Part shown: piece after piece, positions 8,184 through 17,003 of the stretch | How the letters are laid out: every line of letters begins with the position of its first letter | Position numbering within the stretch: the stretch's first letter is position 1 | Source: Renibacterium sp043789415 | GTDB lineage: Bacteria > Actinomycetota > Actinomycetes > Actinomycetales > Micrococcaceae | DNA length: 64,000 bases | Direction: 5' to 3' | Assembly (NCBI RefSeq): GCF_043789415.1 | Contig: NZ_JBDLLW010000001.1 | Location: 1,426,001 to 1,490,000, forward strand | Program-made: the position numbers and the translations under genes | The notes under the pieces: generated by a model | Told to the model about the DNA's origin: nothing | Seen by the model: only the letters and a program-made list of their open reading frames with translations | The model's database searches: none

Positions 8184-9089
8184 ATGCCCAGCACTTCATC
8201 GCCCAGTACTCCCTCATCAACTCAGCTCGTCTTTATCGACCCAGCTTTCCCTGCCGGGCGACTTGCCGATGCCAGCCAGCCCCAACTATTGGCCACTGAT
8301 CTAGGCGCCACTCGCGGTGATGGCATCTTCGAGTCCCTGCTCGCGGTCGCCGGAAAGCCCAAAAAACTGTCTGCCCATCTGAGCCGGCTGGCCTCTTCGG
8401 CGCGTTTTCTCGAATTGGACATCCCCGGCGAGGAAGCCTGGACCGCAGCGATCGACACCGGGTTGAAAGCCTTCGACCAGCCGGAGGCCGTGGTCAAACT
8501 TCTGGTCACCCGGGGAATTGAAGGCGCAAACCTGCCGACCTCCTGGGTTCAGGTCTCCGCGGTACCCGAACTGGGCAAACAGCAACGCGAGAAGGGCCTC
8601 GACGTCATCCTGCTCGACCGAGGTTACGACGCCGATCTGGCACCGCGCGCGCCCTGGCTGCTGCTCGGCGCCAAGACGCTCTCTTACGCGGTGAACATGG
8701 CAGCACTGCGGTACGCGCACCAGCAAGGTGCCGACGACGTGATCTTCACCAGTGCCGACGGCCGCGTACTGGAGGGCCCGACGTCGTCCGTGCTGATCGC
8801 GAAACGGCACGGCAAGACAAAGCAACTGATCACCCCGCAACTCGATTCAGGCATTTTGCCCGGCACCACCCAGGGCGCGCTGTTCGCCGCGGCGCAGAAG
8901 GCGGGCTGGGAGCTCGGCTACGGCCCCTTGGTGCCGCAGGATCTTTTCGAAGCGGATGCGGCCTGGTTGATCTCCAGCGTCCGGCTGCTGGCTCCGATCA
9001 ACCGGATCGATGGTAAAGAAATCGGCACGGTACAGAATCAGGCCGAGCTCACCGCCGAACTAAGCGAGATCTTAGCCGGTACTGAATGA
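8184..9089 (+). CDS. pabC: aminodeoxychorismate lyase (class IV aminotransferase fold)
   Basis: 301 residues, a PLP enzyme of fold type IV. The Schiff-base lysine is K164 in LLLGAKTLSYAVNM. DGIFESLLAVAGKPKKLSAHLSRL is the N-terminal family signature, and GPTSSVLIAK and SGILPGTTQGAL bind the cofactor. It releases pyruvate from aminodeoxychorismate to give p-aminobenzoate. A close relative would be a branched-chain or D-amino-acid aminotransferase. The nearby PabB supports the lyase reading. Nothing looks damaged. Confidence 0.85.
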   Translation: MPSTSSPSTPSSTQLVFIDPAFPAGRLADASQPQLLATDLGATRGDGIFESLLAVAGKPKKLSAHLSRLASSARFLELDIPGEEAWTAAIDTGLKAFDQPEAVVKLLVTRGIEGANLPTSWVQVSAVPELGKQQREKGLDVILLDRGYDADLAPRAPWLLLGAKTLSYAVNMAALRYAHQQGADDVIFTSADGRVLEGPTSSVLIAKRHGKTKQLITPQLDSGILPGTTQGALFAAAQKAGWELGYGPLVPQDLFEADAAWLISSVRLLAPINRIDGKEIGTVQNQAELTAELSEILAGTE

Positions 9090-9126
9090 ACTGGCACCAT
9101 CAGATACCACAGGGAACGGCTCCGCG

Positions 9127-10986
9127 ATGAGCGGGATCCGGCCGCCCGGAGCACGAGGCCGGCTCAGCGGCGGGGACGAAGACGCACAGCGCGCGATCAA
9201 TGCCCAGGCTCCGCAGATCCCGCACCTTTTCCGCAGGGTCTACGGGCTTTTCGCACCGTATCGTCGCTCGCTGATCCTGACCGCCGTCCTGGTGCTCGTC
9301 GGTGCGGCACTCACCGTGGTGCCGCCGCTGCTCACCCAGCGCGCTTTCGATGACGGGCTGTTCCCGCGCTCGGGTAAACCCGATCTGGCAGCACTGACCT
9401 TGATCGTCGGTGTGATGATCCTGGTCTATATCGGTTCGGCCCTGCTCAGTGTCTGGCAGACCTATCTGACCGCTTCAGTGGGCAACCGGGTGATGGGAGC
9501 CCTGCGGGTCAAGCTTTTCGGTCACCTGCAAGCGATGGATCTGAGCTTCTTCACCCGGACCAAGACCGGGGTGATCCAGTCCAGGCTGCAGAACGACGTC
9601 GGAGGCGTCGCCAGTGTGCTCACCAATACTGTCTCCGCGGTGCTCGGCAATACCGTGACCGTAATCGCCGCCTTTGTCGCGATGCTGCTGCTGAACTGGC
9701 AGCTGACAGTGGTCGCCGTCGTGCTGATGCCGATTCTGGTGATCGCGCAACGCAAAGTGGGCAAGATCCGGGCCAAAATCGCCACCCAGACCCAGGAATC
9801 GCTCTCCGAGATGTCCGCGATCACCCAGGAGACCCTGAGCGTCTCAGGCATCCTGCTGGCCAAGAGCTTCAATATGCAGAAGGCCGAGATCGATCGTTAC
9901 TCGGCAGAAAACCGCAATCAGATCGGGCTGCAAGTCCGCCAGGCGATGAGCGGACAGTGGTTCTTCGCCATCGTGACTATTTTCCTCTCCTCGATTCCGG
10001 CAATCGTCTACCTCGTCGCCGGTCTGCTGGTGGACAACGGCTTCCAAGCGATTACCGCGGGTACTATCGTGGCCTTCACCACGGTCCAGGCGCGTCTGCT
10101 CTTCCCGCTCACCAGCTTGATGCGGGTTGCCCTCGACCTCCAGACTTCGGGCGCCCTCTTCGCCCGGATCTTCGAATACCTGGACCTCAAACCCGCCATC
10201 GCCGACAGCCCGGGGGCAGCCCCGCTAAGCGATCTGCGGCAACTGGGCAGGATCAGATTCCAAGAGGTCAGCTTCGCCTACCCGGATGCTCAACCCGGGG
10301 AGCGTCCGACCTTGGATAAGGTCTCCTTCACTATTGAACCCGGGCAGTTCGCCGCCTTCGTGGGCTCTTCTGGCGCGGGTAAAACCACCATTTCCTATCT
10401 GATTCCCCGGCTCTACGAAGCCACTTCCGGTCGTATTGAGTTCAGCGGTATAGAGGTGCGCGAACTGCTTCAGGATTCCCTGGTGGCGCATATCGGCATT
10501 GTCAGTCAGGAAACTTATCTGTTCCACGCCAGCATCGCCGATAATCTGCGCTACGCCAAGCCCGGAGCGACTCAGGACGAACTCGACCGGGCCACCCAGC
10601 AGGCCAATATCTACTCGACCATCATGAGCTTCCCTGAGGGCTTCAACACCTTGGTCGGCGAACGCGGTTATCGGCTTTCAGGCGGCGAGAAGCAACGAAT
10701 CGCGATCGCCCGAGTGCTGCTGAAAGACCCCGCCGTGCTGGTTCTGGACGAGGCCACCAGCGCATTGGATTCGATCTCAGAACGAGTGGTGCAATCCGCG
10801 CTGGAGACCGCCTCACAGGGCCGCACCACGGTGGCCATTGCGCATCGACTGTCAACGGTGGTCGGTGCGGATGTGATCTTCGTGGTGGAACAGGGCCGAA
10901 TCGCCGAACAGGGTACTCATAGAGAACTGCTCGCACTGAACGGCCGCTATGCCGCACTTTATGCTGAGCAAGCCAGACAGGCCTGA
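9127..10986 (+). CDS. ABC transporter, fused permease and ATPase
   Basis: 619 residues. The N-terminal half is an ABC type-1 exporter membrane domain with about six segments (first ones near 50-70 and 90-115). The C-terminal half is the ATPase: Walker A GSSGAGKTT near 413-421, signature LSGGEKQR, Walker B VLVLDEATSALD, and the H-loop AIAHRLS. It works as a homodimer or as half of a heterodimer, exporting lipids, peptides or drugs; the substrate cannot be read from sequence. No partner half-transporter is adjacent. The ATG at 9127 lies 37 nt after the pabC stop. Confidence 0.92.
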   Translation: MSGIRPPGARGRLSGGDEDAQRAINAQAPQIPHLFRRVYGLFAPYRRSLILTAVLVLVGAALTVVPPLLTQRAFDDGLFPRSGKPDLAALTLIVGVMILVYIGSALLSVWQTYLTASVGNRVMGALRVKLFGHLQAMDLSFFTRTKTGVIQSRLQNDVGGVASVLTNTVSAVLGNTVTVIAAFVAMLLLNWQLTVVAVVLMPILVIAQRKVGKIRAKIATQTQESLSEMSAITQETLSVSGILLAKSFNMQKAEIDRYSAENRNQIGLQVRQAMSGQWFFAIVTIFLSSIPAIVYLVAGLLVDNGFQAITAGTIVAFTTVQARLLFPLTSLMRVALDLQTSGALFARIFEYLDLKPAIADSPGAAPLSDLRQLGRIRFQEVSFAYPDAQPGERPTLDKVSFTIEPGQFAAFVGSSGAGKTTISYLIPRLYEATSGRIEFSGIEVRELLQDSLVAHIGIVSQETYLFHASIADNLRYAKPGATQDELDRATQQANIYSTIMSFPEGFNTLVGERGYRLSGGEKQRIAIARVLLKDPAVLVLDEATSALDSISERVVQSALETASQGRTTVAIAHRLSTVVGADVIFVVEQGRIAEQGTHRELLALNGRYAALYAEQARQA

Positions 10987-11109
10987 GCTCAAGACCCTGG
11001 CTCTGCTAGCCGACGAGGTCGAGCTGGTACTGCGCAATAAAGACATCATTTTGCCCGTCAACGCCACGCCATGTGTTAGCTTTGCGATGAGTAACGAGCG
11101 CCAGCACGC

Positions 11110-11222
11110 ACTTTGGCCGAGGCCGGGTGCACTGCCCTGACTTGCTGGCCGGCAACCCTCGATTCCGGTGGGGTGCCTCAGGTGAATACTCGGCAACGTG
11201 AACGGGTTGCAAGCGTGGAGTT
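11110..11222 (+). promoter_or_regulatory. SAM-IV-type S-adenosylmethionine riboswitch
   Basis: The leader of the metZ operon carries the conserved SAM-IV core: CTTGCTGGCCGGCAACCCTC, then GGTGGGGTGCC and CAGGTGA. The closing helix P1 is GCCGAG (11116-11121) with CTCGGC (11089+100 to 11194). A further segment at 11195-11222 fits the 3' pseudoknot region. SAM-IV aptamers are known from Actinomycetales in front of sulfur genes, where they reduce expression when SAM is plentiful. The ribosome binding site AAAGGAG follows at about 11245. Confidence 0.87.
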
Positions 11223-11256
11223 GCTGCGGCTTGCGCCTCAGGCAAAAGGAGAACAA

Positions 11257-11460
11257 ATGGCTGACGCCCCCTTGACCTACCGGCTTCTGACCGGCCCCGA
11301 TGATCATAGTTTCTGTCAGCGGGTCAGTGATGCGATCGCCGAAGGCTACCTGCTCTACGGCAGCCCCTCAGTGACGTCCAACGGCGGCCAGGTGATCGCC
11401 GCCCAGGCCGTGGTGCTCCCCGGTTTTAACTCCGCGACTGATGGGGAGGCGGCACAATGA
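11257..11460 (+). CDS. DUF1737-like small protein
   Basis: 67 residues; first gene after the SAM riboswitch. The pattern LTYRLLTGPDDHSFCQRVSD, then EGYLLYGSPSVTSNGGQVIAAQAVV, fits the DUF1737 family: short beta-rich proteins of unknown function often found beside sulfur or rhodanese genes. The ATG follows AAAGGAG. Its stop overlaps the next start (ATGA), so translation is coupled. Control by SAM implies a part in methionine or cysteine metabolism. The biochemical role is unknown. Confidence 0.82.
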   Translation: MADAPLTYRLLTGPDDHSFCQRVSDAIAEGYLLYGSPSVTSNGGQVIAAQAVVLPGFNSATDGEAAQ

Positions 11461-11858
11461 GTTACGCCGGTGATCTGACCCCTGAGGAAGCCTGGCAGAA
11501 AGTTTCCGACGGCGCCGTCTTGGTGGATGTGCGGACCGAAGCGGAGTGGCAATTGATCGGCGTCCCAGACACCGCTTCACTCTCCGTCGAACCCCGTTTC
11601 GTGCAGTGGAACCTCGCCGGAGGGGTGTGGAATCAGGCCTTCTTGGATGAGCTCAAGGCCGCCGTGCCGGCCGATGCGGACATCGTTTTTCTCTGCCGTT
11701 CTGGCGCTCGCTCGGTGTCCGCCGCTGAAGCGGCCACCGAGGCCGGGTTCACCTCTTTCAATGTGCTGGAAGGCTTCGAAGGCGTCCCGGATGCCTATGG
11801 CGATCGCACCGTGAACGGCTGGAAGAACCGCAAACTGCCCTGGAAGAAGGGCTCATGA
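11457..11858 (+). CDS. rhodanese-like sulfurtransferase
   Basis: 133 residues, one rhodanese domain. LVDVRTEAEWQLIGVP opens the domain, and the active-site loop CRSGARS has its persulfide-forming Cys at about C80. It probably carries sulfane sulfur. Overlap with both neighbours (ATGA on each side) places it in a tight three-gene SAM-regulated operon with MetZ, where it may pass sulfur to or from homocysteine synthesis. That link is inferred. Confidence 0.9.
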   Translation: MSYAGDLTPEEAWQKVSDGAVLVDVRTEAEWQLIGVPDTASLSVEPRFVQWNLAGGVWNQAFLDELKAAVPADADIVFLCRSGARSVSAAEAATEAGFTSFNVLEGFEGVPDAYGDRTVNGWKNRKLPWKKGS

Positions 11859-13048
11859 GCTTCAATCCGCTGGCCGGCGGCTGGTCCTCCGATACCCAGG
11901 CGGTCCGGGGCGGCCTGGACCGCACCGGCTTTCAGGAGACCTCCGAGGCGATATTCCTGAACTCCGGTTTCGTCTACGAATCCGCCGAAGCCGCGGAAAG
12001 GGCTTTCACGGGAGAGGACGAGAGATTCGTCTACTCCCGCTACGGCAATCCGACGGTGGCCACCTTTCAGGAACGGCTACGGCTCTTGGAAGGAACCGAG
12101 GCCTGCTTCGCTACCGCCTCTGGAATGGCCGCGGTCTTTGTGGCACTCGGTGCGCTGCTGGCTCAGGGGGACCGAGTGGTGGCTTCCCGTTCGCTCTTCG
12201 GATCGTGCTTTGTGATCTTGAACGAGATTCTGCCGCGCTGGGGAGTCGAGACGGTTTTTGTGGATGGCCCCGATCTGGAGCAGTGGCGGGAAGCTCTTTC
12301 GGTGCCGGCCACCGCTGTCTTTTTCGAATCACCGTCGAACCCCATGCAGGAGATCGTTGACATCCGCGCGGTCTGCGAACTAGCGCATGCCGCCGGAGCC
12401 CAGGTGGTGGTCGATAATGTCTTCGCCACGCCTTTGCTTCAGCGCTGCACGGAGCTCGGCGCCGACGTCGTCGTCTATTCGGGTACCAAGCACATCGACG
12501 GCCAGGGGCGGGTGCTCGGCGGCGCGATCCTGGGCAGCCGGGAATTCATCGACGGCCCGGTCAAGCAATTGATGCGGCACACTGGCCCTGCACTGTCCTC
12601 GTTCAACGCCTGGGTACTCACCAAGGGGCTGGAGACCTTGTCACTGCGGGTCAAGCACTCCTCGGCCTCGGCACTGGCCCTAGCTGAGTTTTTGGAGCAG
12701 CAGCAAGCCGTGGAATGGGTCAAGTACCCATTGCTGGCCTCGCACCCGCAGCACGAACTGGCTGCCTCGCAGATGAGCGCGGGCGGCACCGTACTCACCT
12801 TCGCGCTGAAAGGCGGGAAGCCCGAAGCTTTTGCCCTGCTGAATGCCCTGCGGGTGATCGATATCTCCAATAACCTCGGTGATTCGAAATCCCTCATCAC
12901 ACACCCCGCGACCACAACGCACCGCGCGATGGGCCCGGAAGGCCGGGCAGCCATCGGACTGAGCGACGGCGTGGTGCGGCTCTCGGTGGGGCTGGAGGAT
13001 CTAGACGATCTGCAGCGGGATCTGGAACTGGCCCTCGGGCAGCTCTAG
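11855..13048 (+). CDS. metZ: O-succinylhomoserine sulfhydrylase
   Basis: 397 residues, Cys/Met-metabolism PLP family. The PLP lysine is K212 in VYSGTKHIDGQGRVLGG. Other family blocks are YSRYGNPTVATFQERL, ATASGMAAVF, ESPSNP and VVDNVFATP. The pattern GRVLGG and the length favour MetZ over cystathionine gamma-synthase. It makes homocysteine directly from an activated homoserine and sulfide, consistent with control by the SAM riboswitch. The acyl group (succinyl or acetyl) cannot be decided from sequence. Confidence 0.9.
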   Translation: MSFNPLAGGWSSDTQAVRGGLDRTGFQETSEAIFLNSGFVYESAEAAERAFTGEDERFVYSRYGNPTVATFQERLRLLEGTEACFATASGMAAVFVALGALLAQGDRVVASRSLFGSCFVILNEILPRWGVETVFVDGPDLEQWREALSVPATAVFFESPSNPMQEIVDIRAVCELAHAAGAQVVVDNVFATPLLQRCTELGADVVVYSGTKHIDGQGRVLGGAILGSREFIDGPVKQLMRHTGPALSSFNAWVLTKGLETLSLRVKHSSASALALAEFLEQQQAVEWVKYPLLASHPQHELAASQMSAGGTVLTFALKGGKPEAFALLNALRVIDISNNLGDSKSLITHPATTTHRAMGPEGRAAIGLSDGVVRLSVGLEDLDDLQRDLELALGQL

Positions 13049-13060
13049 AGGCAATCGCCT

Positions 13061-13092
13061 CAGCACCACTTTTAGCTCATAAAGTGATGCTG
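13061..13092. terminator. bidirectional terminator between metZ and murA-like gene
   Basis: CAGCACCACTTT and AAAGTGATGCTG pair (one C/A mismatch) around an 8-nt loop. The inner AAA/TTT gives a short U run in both directions, suitable for two convergent genes. Confidence 0.75.
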
Positions 13093-13107
13093 AAGCGAAC
13101 CGGTGGA

Positions 13108-14649
13108 TCAGTCCTGGAAGTACTCGATCTCAGCGCCCAGGGTGTTGAGCCGCTCAGCGAGATCCTCGTAACCGCGTTCGATCACGTAGATATTGCGCAG
13201 CTCCGAAGTCCCCCGAGCGGCCAGCATGGCCAGCAGAATGCAGGCGGCCGGGCGCAGCGCGGGCGGGCAGCCCACTTCGGCTGCGCGCCAGCGGGTGGGG
13301 CCTTCGACGTCGATCCGGTGCGGGTCGAGCAGCCTCACCCTGGCGCCCAAGCGGTTCAGTTCGGTCAAGTAGATCGCGCGGTTCTCGTAGACCCAATCGT
13401 GGATCAGCGTGCTGCCCTCGGCGCAGGAGGCGATCACCGCGAAGAAGGGCAGATTGTCGATGTTCAGCCCGGGGAAGGGCATCGGGTGGATCTTGTCCGG
13501 CGCGGCCTTGAGCTGGGAGGGCAAGGTGGTGATGTCCACCAGGCGGGTGTGGCCGTTGCGCGCCACATACTCCTCGGAAGCTCGGTACTGGAAGCCCATC
13601 TGCTCCAGCACGGAGAGCTCGATCTCCATAAACTCGATCGGCACCCGGCGGATCGTCACCTCGGAACCGGTGACGATACCCGCGGTGATCAGGCTCATCG
13701 CCTCGATCGGGTCCTCCGAGGGAGCGTATTCGATATCTGTGTCGATCCTGGCCTTGCCCCGGATGGTCAGCGTGGTGGAGCCAATGCCCTCCACCTCGAC
13801 ACCGAGCCCCTGTAGATAGAAGCAAAGATCCTGCACCATGTAGTTCGGGCTGGCATTGCGGATCACCGTGGCACCTTCGCGGTGCGCCGCAGCCATAATC
13901 GCGTTCTCGGTCACGGTGTCCCCGCGCTCGGTCAGCACAAAGGTCCGGTCTTCCAGGTCAGCGGCGGGGGCCTGGACGGCGTAAAAACCGTTATGTGCCT
14001 CAACGGAAAGGCCGAACTGCCGGAGCGCCTGCATATGCGGCTCGACCGTCCGGGTGCCCAGGTCGCAGCCACCGGCGTACGGCAAACGGTAGAGCTCGCG
14101 CTCGTCGAGCAGCGGCCCGAGCAGCATGATCACGCTGCGCGTGCGGCGAGCGGCCTCGACGTCCATCGATTCGAGATCCAGCACCGCTGGGCGGCGGATT
14201 TGCAAGTCGTTGGCGTTCAGCCAAGTGCACTCGACGCCGATCGAGGTCAGCACCTCGACGATCCGGTTCACCTCTTCGATCCTGGCCAGACGACGCAACG
14301 TGGTAGTGCCGTGGTTCAGCAAGGAGGCACAGAGCAGTGCCACGCCCGCATTCTTCGAGGAGTTGACGTCGACGACGCCGGAAAGCTGATGCCCGCCGGT
14401 AACCCGCAGATGAGTCATCTTCGTGGAGGCCGTGCCACCAACGTTGACGATACTGCGGCCGAAGATGGTCTCCATCCGTTGGATCATCCGCAAGCTGAGG
14501 TTCTGCTTGCCCTGTTCCATCCGGGCCACGGCGCTCTGGCTGGTGCCCAGCTCCGCGGCCAGCTGGCCCTGCGTCCAGCCCATCTCAATCCGGGCATCAC
14601 GGAGCAGCTGTGCAACGGATTCTGCGGTTTCCTGAATGTCAGTAGTCAC
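13108..14649 (-). CDS. murA: UDP-N-acetylglucosamine 1-carboxyvinyltransferase-like protein with N-terminal XRE DNA-binding domain
   Basis: 513 residues. Residues 10-66 are an XRE helix-turn-helix (LRDARIEMGWTQGQLAAELG, TSQSAVARMEQG). From about 78 a full EPSP-synthase-fold MurA domain follows. K99-N100 in SSKNAG and C195 in AGGCDLGTR correspond to the conserved Lys-Asn pair and the PEP-binding Cys of MurA, so it may be active on UDP-GlcNAc and PEP in peptidoglycan synthesis. The HTH fusion occurs in other actinobacteria and suggests a regulator or a sensor of wall precursors. The start is GTG with an AT-rich, SD-poor upstream region. Confidence 0.85.
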   Translation of the reverse strand: MTTDIQETAESVAQLLRDARIEMGWTQGQLAAELGTSQSAVARMEQGKQNLSLRMIQRMETIFGRSIVNVGGTASTKMTHLRVTGGHQLSGVVDVNSSKNAGVALLCASLLNHGTTTLRRLARIEEVNRIVEVLTSIGVECTWLNANDLQIRRPAVLDLESMDVEAARRTRSVIMLLGPLLDERELYRLPYAGGCDLGTRTVEPHMQALRQFGLSVEAHNGFYAVQAPAADLEDRTFVLTERGDTVTENAIMAAAHREGATVIRNASPNYMVQDLCFYLQGLGVEVEGIGSTTLTIRGKARIDTDIEYAPSEDPIEAMSLITAGIVTGSEVTIRRVPIEFMEIELSVLEQMGFQYRASEEYVARNGHTRLVDITTLPSQLKAAPDKIHPMPFPGLNIDNLPFFAVIASCAEGSTLIHDWVYENRAIYLTELNRLGARVRLLDPHRIDVEGPTRWRAAEVGCPPALRPAACILLAMLAARGTSELRNIYVIERGYEDLAERLNTLGAEIEYFQD

Positions 14650-14743
14650 ACAAAGAAAATATCACAAAACGCATATCAATGACTAATACTTGAAGAAAAT
14701 CCTGGTCAGCAGTGCTTTGTAGTCGATTTATGCGATAAATTTC

Positions 14744-15526
14744 TCAACGCGCCCACACCACGTTCCAGGCTCCCCAGGCCACGGAGACAGCGATGGCCAG
14801 CGCCGAGACCGCAACCCCGTAGCACAGGATCAGCAGATCTCTTGGAGAGAAGCTGCTTTCCCTGGCCCAGGTTCGTGCTTTACCACCGAATCCCCTGGCC
14901 TCCATAGTGACCGCCAGCCGGGTGGCCCGGCGCACCGATTGAATGAGCAGTGCCATCGCCTGCCCCAGATTGGCCTTCACCCGGCTGAACAATGAGCCGC
15001 TCGCCCCCACCCCGCGGGCTCGGCGCGCCATGCTCAGGGTCTGCCACTCCTCCGCCATCACTCCGACCAGGCGCATCGCCGCCAAGGTACCCATCACGAA
15101 ACGCGGCGATAACCGCCATTTCTGGGCGAGCGCCGTCGCCAGATCGCTGGGATCGGTGGTGAGCACCAGGATCGCCGCAGGCAGGGCGATCGCCAGCCCG
15201 CGCACCCCGATGGCAACTCCCGTGGCCAAGGACCCTTCACTGATGCTCAAGTAACCCCAGTCCATCAGCACGCGTCCGGAATCCGCTGCGGCCAGCGCCG
15301 TCCCCCAAGCGGCCAATAGCAGCGCAATGATGACCGGCCAGATCCGCCGGAAGAGCGTCGCCCAGGAGACTCCGCTGAGCGGGAAGACCGCAAGCAAGCA
15401 CAACAGTACGATGCCGCCGGAAACCCAATCCACTGAGAGCGCCAGCGAGAGGGTCAGCAGGAACACCGCACTCAATTTGCTGAGTGGGTTAGCTTCGGCC
15501 AGCCAGCCCCCATGCGTTATCTTCAT
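14744..15526 (-). CDS. ykoC: ECF transporter T component (EcfT/YkoC-like)
   Basis: 260 residues, an integral membrane protein with about five hydrophobic segments. It carries the CbiQ/EcfT coupling motif with Ala-Arg-Gly (SMARRARGVG and TMEARGFGGKA), through which the T subunit contacts the two ATPase sites. Last gene of the ykoEDC-like operon. Its ATG overlaps the ATPase stop (ATGA). It links ATP hydrolysis to the S component. Confidence 0.87.
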   Translation of the reverse strand: MKITHGGWLAEANPLSKLSAVFLLTLSLALSVDWVSGGIVLLCLLAVFPLSGVSWATLFRRIWPVIIALLLAAWGTALAAADSGRVLMDWGYLSISEGSLATGVAIGVRGLAIALPAAILVLTTDPSDLATALAQKWRLSPRFVMGTLAAMRLVGVMAEEWQTLSMARRARGVGASGSLFSRVKANLGQAMALLIQSVRRATRLAVTMEARGFGGKARTWARESSFSPRDLLILCYGVAVSALAIAVSVAWGAWNVVWAR

Positions 15527-16998
15527 AATATTTCTCGCTCGGCGGAGTTCGCTTCTGCGAGCCGAAAACGCCTGCTGCCGAGGGCTTGCAGGAACTGTTC
15601 GTCATGCGTCACTGAGATGACGGCGCTCCCCGTTTGCAATGCCGATCGGAGCAGTTCAACGAGCGCCCGCCAGGTGAGCGCATCCTGCCCGAAAGTCGGC
15701 TCATCGAGAATGAGCAGCTGCGGCCTGGCCGCCATCACGGTAGCCACCGAAAGCCTGCGCTTCTGCCCACCGGAGAGTGTGAAAGGGTTCGCCTCGGCCA
15801 GTTCTGTCAGCCCCAGCCCATCCAATAATTCATCGACTCTCGCATCGGTTTCCGCCTGGCTGCTCCGACGGCCCTGGTGCCGCAGCCCGAAAGCCAACTC
15901 ATCCCGCACATTCCCGGTGACGAACTGGTGCTCCGGCTCTTGGAAGACGTTGCCGATCCGGCTGACCAGTTCCTTGGCCTTCCACTGCCGGGGGCGGGAG
16001 TCCAGCCCAGCCGACAGCCCGGGTTCCGCGTGCAGCAGCCCCGAGACAGGTTTCAGCAAACCGCCCAGGGTCAGCGCGAGGGTGGACTTGCCACTGCCGT
16101 TCTTCCCGGTGATGGCGAGAGCTTCACCCGAGTTGACCAGCAGCTCCAGGCCTTCAGATACGGCAATTCCCCGGCGTCCGACTCCCAGCGACCGCGCGCT
16201 GAGTAAAGCCTCACCGGGCGCCGCCGCAAAGGGCTCGACACGCGGCGGGTGATCCGGCACCCAGATGCCCTGTGCCGCCAAGGCTTCGCCCTGGCGGCTG
16301 AGCACCTCCGCTGGGACGCCGTCCGCCACCAGCTGGCCAGCCGAGTTCAGCACCAGAATGCGATCAACGTGATGCTGCCAGATTTCCACCCGGTGCTCCA
16401 CCACGATCAGGGTCGCCGAGCGGTCCGCCAGCGCCGAGACCACGGCGTCCCGCACCTCGAGCACGCCTTCCGGGTCCAGATTGGCGGTCGGCTCGTCGAG
16501 CAGGATCACTCCGGGATGCATGGCCAGGATCCCAGCCAGGGCCAGTCGCTGTTTCTGCCCGCCCGAGAGCGCACTACTGGGATGGTTCATCGGCAGCTCA
16601 AGGCCCACCGCGCGCAGTGACTTCTCGACCCGCGGCCAGATCTGGTCCGGTGCCACCGAGAGATTCTCCGCGCCGAAGGCCACATCGTCACCGACCCGGG
16701 GCAGGATCACCTGGGTCTCCGGGTCCTGCTGCATCAGACCGGCCCTGCCACGACTCGCTCTGGGGTGGGCGCCGTCCAAGGTCAGCCTGCCGACCTCCTC
16801 AGCTTCGCCGTCGCCGAGCACCCCGGCCAGGGCATGGAGCAATGTCGATTTACCCGAGCCCGAAGGACCGAGCAGCAGGACCCGTTCCCCAGGTTCGATC
16901 GAGAAGTCCAGCTCTCGGAGCACCGGCTGAACTCGGTCGGCCCGGTTGAAGGACCAGCCCTCAGCGCTCAGCCGGGCGGCTCTGCGAACCTCGGTCAT
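15523..16998 (-). CDS. ykoD: ECF transporter duplicated ATPase (EcfA, YkoD-like)
   Basis: 491 residues containing two ABC ATPase domains in one chain. Domain 1 has Walker A GPSGSGKST (44-52), signature LSGGQKQR and Walker B VILLDEPTANLD. Domain 2 has Walker A GKNGSGKST near 300, LSGGQKRR and LLILDEPTFGQD. Both have complete catalytic motifs. It energises vitamin uptake together with the T and S components encoded on either side. The start lies six bases after the S-component stop. Confidence 0.9.
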   Translation of the reverse strand: MTEVRRAARLSAEGWSFNRADRVQPVLRELDFSIEPGERVLLLGPSGSGKSTLLHALAGVLGDGEAEEVGRLTLDGAHPRASRGRAGLMQQDPETQVILPRVGDDVAFGAENLSVAPDQIWPRVEKSLRAVGLELPMNHPSSALSGGQKQRLALAGILAMHPGVILLDEPTANLDPEGVLEVRDAVVSALADRSATLIVVEHRVEIWQHHVDRILVLNSAGQLVADGVPAEVLSRQGEALAAQGIWVPDHPPRVEPFAAAPGEALLSARSLGVGRRGIAVSEGLELLVNSGEALAITGKNGSGKSTLALTLGGLLKPVSGLLHAEPGLSAGLDSRPRQWKAKELVSRIGNVFQEPEHQFVTGNVRDELAFGLRHQGRRSSQAETDARVDELLDGLGLTELAEANPFTLSGGQKRRLSVATVMAARPQLLILDEPTFGQDALTWRALVELLRSALQTGSAVISVTHDEQFLQALGSRRFRLAEANSAEREIL

Positions 16999-17003
16999 CG
17001 CCT

